DNA of 64,000 bases from Sporomusa acidovorans. GTDB lineage: Bacteria; Bacillota; Negativicutes; Sporomusales; Sporomusaceae. The notes below the pieces were generated by a model. The model was not told the origin of the DNA. It saw only the letters and a program-made list of their open reading frames with translations, and made no database searches. The stretch lies in the NCBI RefSeq assembly GCF_002257695.2, contig NZ_CP155571.1; one strand, 5' to 3'. Both the position numbers and the translations under genes were made by a program. Shown piece by piece: positions 60,097 to 64,000 of the stretch. Numbering within the stretch: the first letter of the stretch is position 1; the number at the start of each line of letters is the position of its first letter.

Positions 60097-61686
60097 TTAA
60101 GAAATATTATACTCCCGCATTTTTCGCCACAATGTGGTACTGCTGATGCCAAGCTTGCGAGCCGCATGACACCGGTTATTATTCGCCTGCTTCAACACTC
60201 TTACAATAGCTTGCTTTTCCGCATTTCTCAGGATAGCTGCCAAACTGTCCTCGCCACCGCTTATCATGTTTTTATGTACTGTTAATGAGTTATAAAGCTG
60301 AGGGGGAAGATGATAGATCTCCAGTTTCTTTTCTTCAGTACGTACCATATTCATCGCACTTTCTATGCAGTTTTGCAACTCCCGGATATTGCCGGGCCAC
60401 GAATAGCTCTGGAAAACGTCATATACTTGCCGGGATATCTCCGTTACATTTTTTCCAAATACCTGATTATATCTAGCTGTGAAATAATTGGCCAACAGGG
60501 ATATATCCTTGCCTCTTTCACAAAGTGAGGGGACACGTAATTCGATAACATTAATACGATAATACAGGTCCTCGCGAAAACGCTTCTTTTGAATTAATTG
60601 TTGAAGATTTTTATTGGTCGACGATATAATACGGACACTGACGGGGATTGGCTTAGTACTGCCAATTCGCGTCACTTCCCGCTCTTGAATCACGCGCAAT
60701 AGCTTTGCCTGCAACTCCCAATCCATTTCACTTATCTCATCAAGAAATACCGTTCCCATATTGGCCGCCTCAAAAATCCCCATATTCCCGTCTTTTTTGG
60801 CGCCGGTAAAAGAACCGTCCACGTAGCCAAACAGATTGGCTTCTATTAATGTAGACGGTAAAGCCCCGCAATTAATGGCGATAAAGGGTTTATCCCTGCG
60901 GTCACTGGCATTATGTATTGCCTGAGCAAACAGTTCCTTGCCCGTACCGGTCGCACCATAAATCAAAACGGAAGAAAGCCCCTTGGATACATAATTAACG
61001 ATGTTTTTGCATTTTTGGATAGCTTCGCTTTGGCCGATAATATCGGCTAACGTATAGCGGGCATACTGATATTTCTTAACTTCATTAACTAGTTTTTCTT
61101 TTTGTGACACCATCGCTTGGTTGTTAAAACCCAAGCCGAACTTCTCGGTAATGGGAATGCGTACCGCCGTAACACCGTGCAGAGTAATAGACTCGCCGAT
61201 AACCGGCTTCTGACATTGCATAGATGCCTGCGCCGCTTTACTGATCTTGCCAATAAGCTTGTCACTTTTGCTGCCTGTATAATCAGCCGTTTCTAACCGG
61301 CGTCCGGAGTAATCAAAAAGTACGGCATCTCCACCTGCAACCTTGGCGATCATGGGCAAAGCTGCCGACAGTGCTTCCCGCAGTTTGTGATTACGTTCTA
61401 TGCGCTCTATATTACTACAGCAGAGCACATAATTGCCGATTGGTAATGCCCAGGCTTCGGCTTCCTCAATAAATTGTGAGGTCCCCACTGCCGGTTTTCG
61501 CTGTTGACCGGCCTGTCTGGCTATGTCATACACTTCCCCTTGAAATTGAGATATTTCTTGCCCATGGGTATCAACACTTCTAAGTCTACGCCCTGTTTTA
61601 TCGGTTACAGTGGCGTAGCCGCCTGTAATATGGGCAATAAAAGGCAATGCTGCGTACAGATGATCTAACAGTTCTTTATTATCCAT
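60097..61686 (-). CDS. Sigma-54-dependent transcriptional activator with duplicated sensor domain
   Basis: The 529-residue protein has two N-terminal sensor units that look like a tandem duplication (about 5-95, with AALPFIAHITGGYATVTDKTGRRL, and about 103-190, with AALPMIAKVAGGDAVLFDYSGRRL), an AAA+ domain with Walker A GATGTGKE near 246 and GSFTGA (GAFTGA loop) near 300, and a Fis-type HTH (NRCHAARKLGISSTTLWRKM). It lacks a receiver, so ligand binding by the sensor units should control it. The target is unknown; the methyltransferase genes to the right or an operon outside the window are candidates. Confidence 0.9.
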   Translation of the reverse strand: MDNKELLDHLYAALPFIAHITGGYATVTDKTGRRLRSVDTHGQEISQFQGEVYDIARQAGQQRKPAVGTSQFIEEAEAWALPIGNYVLCCSNIERIERNHKLREALSAALPMIAKVAGGDAVLFDYSGRRLETADYTGSKSDKLIGKISKAAQASMQCQKPVIGESITLHGVTAVRIPITEKFGLGFNNQAMVSQKEKLVNEVKKYQYARYTLADIIGQSEAIQKCKNIVNYVSKGLSSVLIYGATGTGKELFAQAIHNASDRRDKPFIAINCGALPSTLIEANLFGYVDGSFTGAKKDGNMGIFEAANMGTVFLDEISEMDWELQAKLLRVIQEREVTRIGSTKPIPVSVRIISSTNKNLQQLIQKKRFREDLYYRINVIELRVPSLCERGKDISLLANYFTARYNQVFGKNVTEISRQVYDVFQSYSWPGNIRELQNCIESAMNMVRTEEKKLEIYHLPPQLYNSLTVHKNMISGGEDSLAAILRNAEKQAIVRVLKQANNNRCHAARKLGISSTTLWRKMREYNIS

Positions 61687-61922
61687 GTTTCACCCGCCCT
61701 TGAATAAGCACTTCCGTAAACTCCGCCGAAGTTCATCCTCTAGCTATAAACCGCCCAATAAAGGATTTTATCATTCAAGGCTAACCGTATTGCTTACGCT
61801 TGCCGCCACCGCCAAATTTGTTGCTTTTCTTTCTAGTATAGGTGTAAACTACAAATAAGAAAAGTGAATATTTTTAACATTCTGGTTTAAAATAATTCAT
61901 CTTGCAAAGGAGCGGAGTTGCT

Positions 61923-62813
61923 TTGAGCTTATATAAATATGAGGTTTTTCATTCCATCACAACGTTGGGAAGTATGTCCAAAGCGGCAGAAACTCTTAAT
62001 CTAACCCATTCGGCGGTCAGTCATATCATTACTAACCTTGAAGGCGAATTAGGCTTTCCTCTGTTTACCAGAAATCGCGCCGGCCTAACGGTAACCAGCA
62101 ATGGCGAACGCCTGTTGCCTTATATAAAGCAAATTTTAGAAATCAACGAACATCTAAAAAAAGAAGTGGCCGCTATCAACGGCTTAACCGCCGGTACGGT
62201 CCGTATCGGTTCTTTTTCCAGTGTCTCCAATATGTGGCTGCCCGGAATACTTGCCCAGTTTCATCAATACCATCCTTCCATACAGGTTGAATTGGCTGAC
62301 GACGGCAATTATGATGAAATTGAGCGGTGGATAGACACCGGCCTCATTGACTTTGGCTTTGTCTCTTTGCCGACCGCCAAAACCTTTGACGTGCTGTTTT
62401 TAAAGAAGGACCGCCTGCTATGCGTCCTGCCAGCGGCACATCCTTTATCCCACAAAGATACGATTCATTTACAGGATATCGCCCGGGAAACATTCATTAT
62501 GCCTAAATGGGGCAGTTACAATGATATAGGCAGGATTTTGCAGGAGAAGGGTGCCAAACTAACTGTAAAATATGAAATAACGGAAAGCCAGACTATTATA
62601 TCGATGGTAAGCAAAGGCCTGGGCATCAGTATTCTGCCGGAAATGGTCCTAGCCAGGAATGCGGAAGATATCCGTACTGTCTACTTGGATCAATCCTATT
62701 ACCGTAAAATAGGCATCGCCGCCCGCTCATTAAAGAACTGCTCACCGGCAGCAAAAAAATTTATTGCCTGTACAAAAGCATGGTTAAATGATCATAATCT
62801 GCTTGATTTTTAA
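61923..62813 (+). CDS. LysR-family transcriptional regulator
   Basis: The protein (296 aa) has the LysR winged helix (YKYEVFHSITTLGSMSKAAETLNLTHSAVSHIITNLEGELGFPLFTRNRAGL) and a periplasmic-binding-like effector domain. I place the start at TTG 61923 because AAAGGAG and CGGAG precede it; the frame is open seven codons further upstream to another TTG that would overlap these sites. It faces the sigma-54 activator gene across about 235 bp. The target is unknown. Confidence 0.9.
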   Translation: MSLYKYEVFHSITTLGSMSKAAETLNLTHSAVSHIITNLEGELGFPLFTRNRAGLTVTSNGERLLPYIKQILEINEHLKKEVAAINGLTAGTVRIGSFSSVSNMWLPGILAQFHQYHPSIQVELADDGNYDEIERWIDTGLIDFGFVSLPTAKTFDVLFLKKDRLLCVLPAAHPLSHKDTIHLQDIARETFIMPKWGSYNDIGRILQEKGAKLTVKYEITESQTIISMVSKGLGISILPEMVLARNAEDIRTVYLDQSYYRKIGIAARSLKNCSPAAKKFIACTKAWLNDHNLLDF

Positions 62814-62825
62814 TATCATGAACTT

Positions 62826-62860
62826 AAAGGCCATCCTTACTCCTGCAAGGATGGCCTTTC
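62826..62860 (+). terminator. Terminator of the LysR gene
   Basis: Arms 62826-62838 and 62847-62859 form a perfect 13-bp stem (AAAGGCCATCCTT) ending in CCTTTC. Confidence 0.85.
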
Positions 62861-62927
62861 TCTATTGTCTGCCGGGCCTACATGCCGGTATTTCCATTTC
62901 ATTATCTTATATTAGAATAAAGACGTA

Positions 62928-62961
62928 ACGCTAAGTTCCAAAAGAAACCGGAACTTAGCGT
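62928..62961 (-). terminator. Hairpin after the methyltransferase gene
   Basis: Arms ACGCTAAGTTCC (62928-62939) and its complement (62950-62961) form a 12-bp stem; on the minus strand TACGTCTTTATT follows, a weak T run. Confidence 0.6.
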
Positions 62962-62987
62962 CAAGCGTCAGGGTGTAAACCGTCACT

Positions 62988-63785
62988 TTAATCGTAATAA
63001 CCGTTTCTATAAGCCGTTAAGTAATCTCCGCAATATTCATCCTGGCCTAATAAAGTCCTGCCGGCCTGAATGAATCCCATCATTCCCTTATCTGTAGGAT
63101 TTAGAATATAACCATCCATGCCTAGGGCCATAGTTTGCACTACAAATAATCGGTTCAGCACTTTCCGGCCCGGCAGTCCAAAAGATACATTGCTCAAGCC
63201 GCAGGCAAAGTGGACGTTCGGATAATCCTGCTTTATCCATTTGATGGTCTCCAAAACTTCTACCCCGGCTTGACTAACAACACTGATCGGCTTCACGAGC
63301 GGGTCAAAATGAATATTTTCCTCCGCAACGCCTGCCGATGTCAGCTTTTTGTACAGGCTGCTAACCACCCGCATGCGATCTCCTGCCGTATTCGGCATTC
63401 CCGTATCGTCCATGCATAAGGCAATCACCTTGGCCTTGTACTTAAGTACCAAAGGTAAAACTGCCTCATACCGCACCTTCTCGTCAGTAATGGAATTAAT
63501 CAAGGGTTGTCCAGTGCGGGCCAGAGACAGTCCGGCCTCTAAGGCTTGGGGATTGGGACTGTCAATACATAACGGGATGTCAACGGCCGCCTGAATATTT
63601 TTTACCAGCCATTCCATGATTTCTACTTCGTTATGCACCTTGTTGCCGCAGTTCACATCAATGTATGTGGCTCCCGCTTGCATTTGCTCAATGGCGACTT
63701 TTTTTATATAGGCGGCATCCCGCTTATCCACCGCTTCACTGATGGATTTACGGCTTGTATTAATAAGCTCACCGATAATAACCAC
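62988..63785 (-). CDS. Methyltetrahydrofolate:corrinoid protein methyltransferase
   Basis: The 265-residue pterin-binding TIM-barrel protein resembles AcsE and O-demethylase component D: VIIGELINTSRKSISEAV at the start, GATYIDVNCGN near 39, LCIDSPNPQALEAGL near 73, PLINSITDEKVR near 94 and CGLSNVSFGLPGRKVLNRLF near 194. It moves a methyl group between a corrinoid protein and tetrahydrofolate. The corrinoid protein gene ends 50 nt upstream, which points to O- or N-demethylation or similar methyl entry into the Wood-Ljungdahl pathway. Confidence 0.9.
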   Translation of the reverse strand: MVIIGELINTSRKSISEAVDKRDAAYIKKVAIEQMQAGATYIDVNCGNKVHNEVEIMEWLVKNIQAAVDIPLCIDSPNPQALEAGLSLARTGQPLINSITDEKVRYEAVLPLVLKYKAKVIALCMDDTGMPNTAGDRMRVVSSLYKKLTSAGVAEENIHFDPLVKPISVVSQAGVEVLETIKWIKQDYPNVHFACGLSNVSFGLPGRKVLNRLFVVQTMALGMDGYILNPTDKGMMGFIQAGRTLLGQDEYCGDYLTAYRNGYYD

Positions 63786-63836
63786 TGCTAATTTCTCCTT
63801 TGTCTTGTAATAACCCTAGCAGCCGGAAATGCTGGA

Positions 63837-64000
63837 TCAGGCACTCATTTGGGTGGCAATTTCCTTCGTGACAATGGCATCCGCACAGTATGCATCCGCA
63901 CGGATTTCATCAGCAAATTCCTGGGAAATGGGAGCACCGCCGATTAAAATTTTAACTTGGTCTCTAAGACCGGCAGCCTGTATCGCGTCAACAGTCTCCT
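63837..64000 (-). CDS. Corrinoid (B12-binding) methyltransferase protein, C-terminal fragment
   Basis: Only the last 54 residues are in the window: VDAIQAAGLRDQVKILIGGAPISQEFADEIRADAYCADAIVTKEIATQM. The VKILIGGAPIS and following ADEIRAD-Y-AD are the end of the B12-binding domain of MtaC/MtvC/OdmC-like proteins, with Cys where Ala or Pro is usual (YAPDA). It is the upstream partner of the methyltransferase at 62988. The gene continues beyond the right edge. Confidence 0.85.
   Translation of the reverse strand, partial: ETVDAIQAAGLRDQVKILIGGAPISQEFADEIRADAYCADAIVTKEIATQMSA

Noticed and set aside
1..64000. tRNA and rRNA genes, complete prophage, CRISPR-Cas or restriction system
   Set aside because: No sequence with the expected signatures was seen on either strand; the only mobile element supported is the IS200/IS605 copy.

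Overview
The window (about 47% GC by eye, few long gaps) looks like an anaerobic, spore-forming, diderm Firmicute of the Negativicutes, most like Sporomusaceae (Sporomusa, Pelosinus or Acetonema type). The reasons are a secreted S-layer-homology protein at the left edge, a SPOCS/DUF3794 spore-type protein, LutABC and lactate permease, corrinoid and methyl-tetrahydrofolate methyltransferase genes at the right edge, two 2-oxoacid:ferredoxin oxidoreductases and two UbiD decarboxylases. The genus is an inference; no rRNA gene is present.

Layout. 1-9337 (minus strand) is an operon-like run: a four-subunit 2-oxoacid:ferredoxin oxidoreductase, butyrate kinase, phosphate butyryltransferase, a frameshifted MFS carrier, a UroD-fold protein and a UbiD decarboxylase, preceded by an 800-bp leader with three 35-bp repeats. 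10.1-17.6 kb holds an M29 aminopeptidase, a DUF134 regulator, a vitamin B6 kinase and ECF S-component pair split by an IS200/IS605 element of the IS608 type, and two EamA transporters. 17.8-30.3 kb (plus) is a complete chemosensory cluster (CheW, CheW-like, MCP, CheB, CheR-TPR, CheA-REC, REC-DHp), then a cyclic-di-GMP-I riboswitch, an NtrC-type regulator, two sigma-54 promoter matches, a diguanylate cyclase and a second MCP. 30.4-39.4 kb carries LarA, a lysine riboswitch with a YfcC-type carrier and M20 amidohydrolase, and divergent lutABC and lactate permease. 39.8-44.9 kb holds a glyoxalase, an MBL hydrolase, a DASS carrier, the Asp/Tyr/Cys-repeat SPOCS protein and a deleted DASS pseudogene.

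44.9-59.9 kb is the most coherent catabolic island. On the minus strand an SSS-family symporter, an Ldh2-type 2-hydroxyacid dehydrogenase, the two subunits of an ADP-forming acyl-CoA synthetase and a four-gene 2-oxoacid oxidoreductase with its own FAD/NAD subunit form one run; an MCP and a UbiD decarboxylase follow. A divergent IclR regulator and UbiX (which makes the prenyl-FMN cofactor of UbiD) face them across a gap with a nested dyad. The gene order reads as uptake, oxidation of a 2-hydroxy acid to a 2-oxo acid, oxidative decarboxylation to an acyl-CoA, ATP formation, and possibly decarboxylation of the resulting (aromatic?) acid. 60-64 kb has a sigma-54 activator, a LysR regulator, a pterin-dependent methyltransferase and the end of a corrinoid protein.

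The two strongest candidates for something undescribed are (1) a chemosensory pathway whose output appears to be sigma-54 transcription of a diguanylate cyclase, with a cyclic-di-GMP riboswitch before the regulator gene closing a loop, and (2) the hydroxyacid/oxoacid/UbiD island, which has a parallel module at 0-9 kb that uses Ptb-Buk instead of ADP-forming synthetase. Two genes (MFS carrier, TnpB) are broken at six-base homopolymers, so sequence error must be excluded before reading biology into them.
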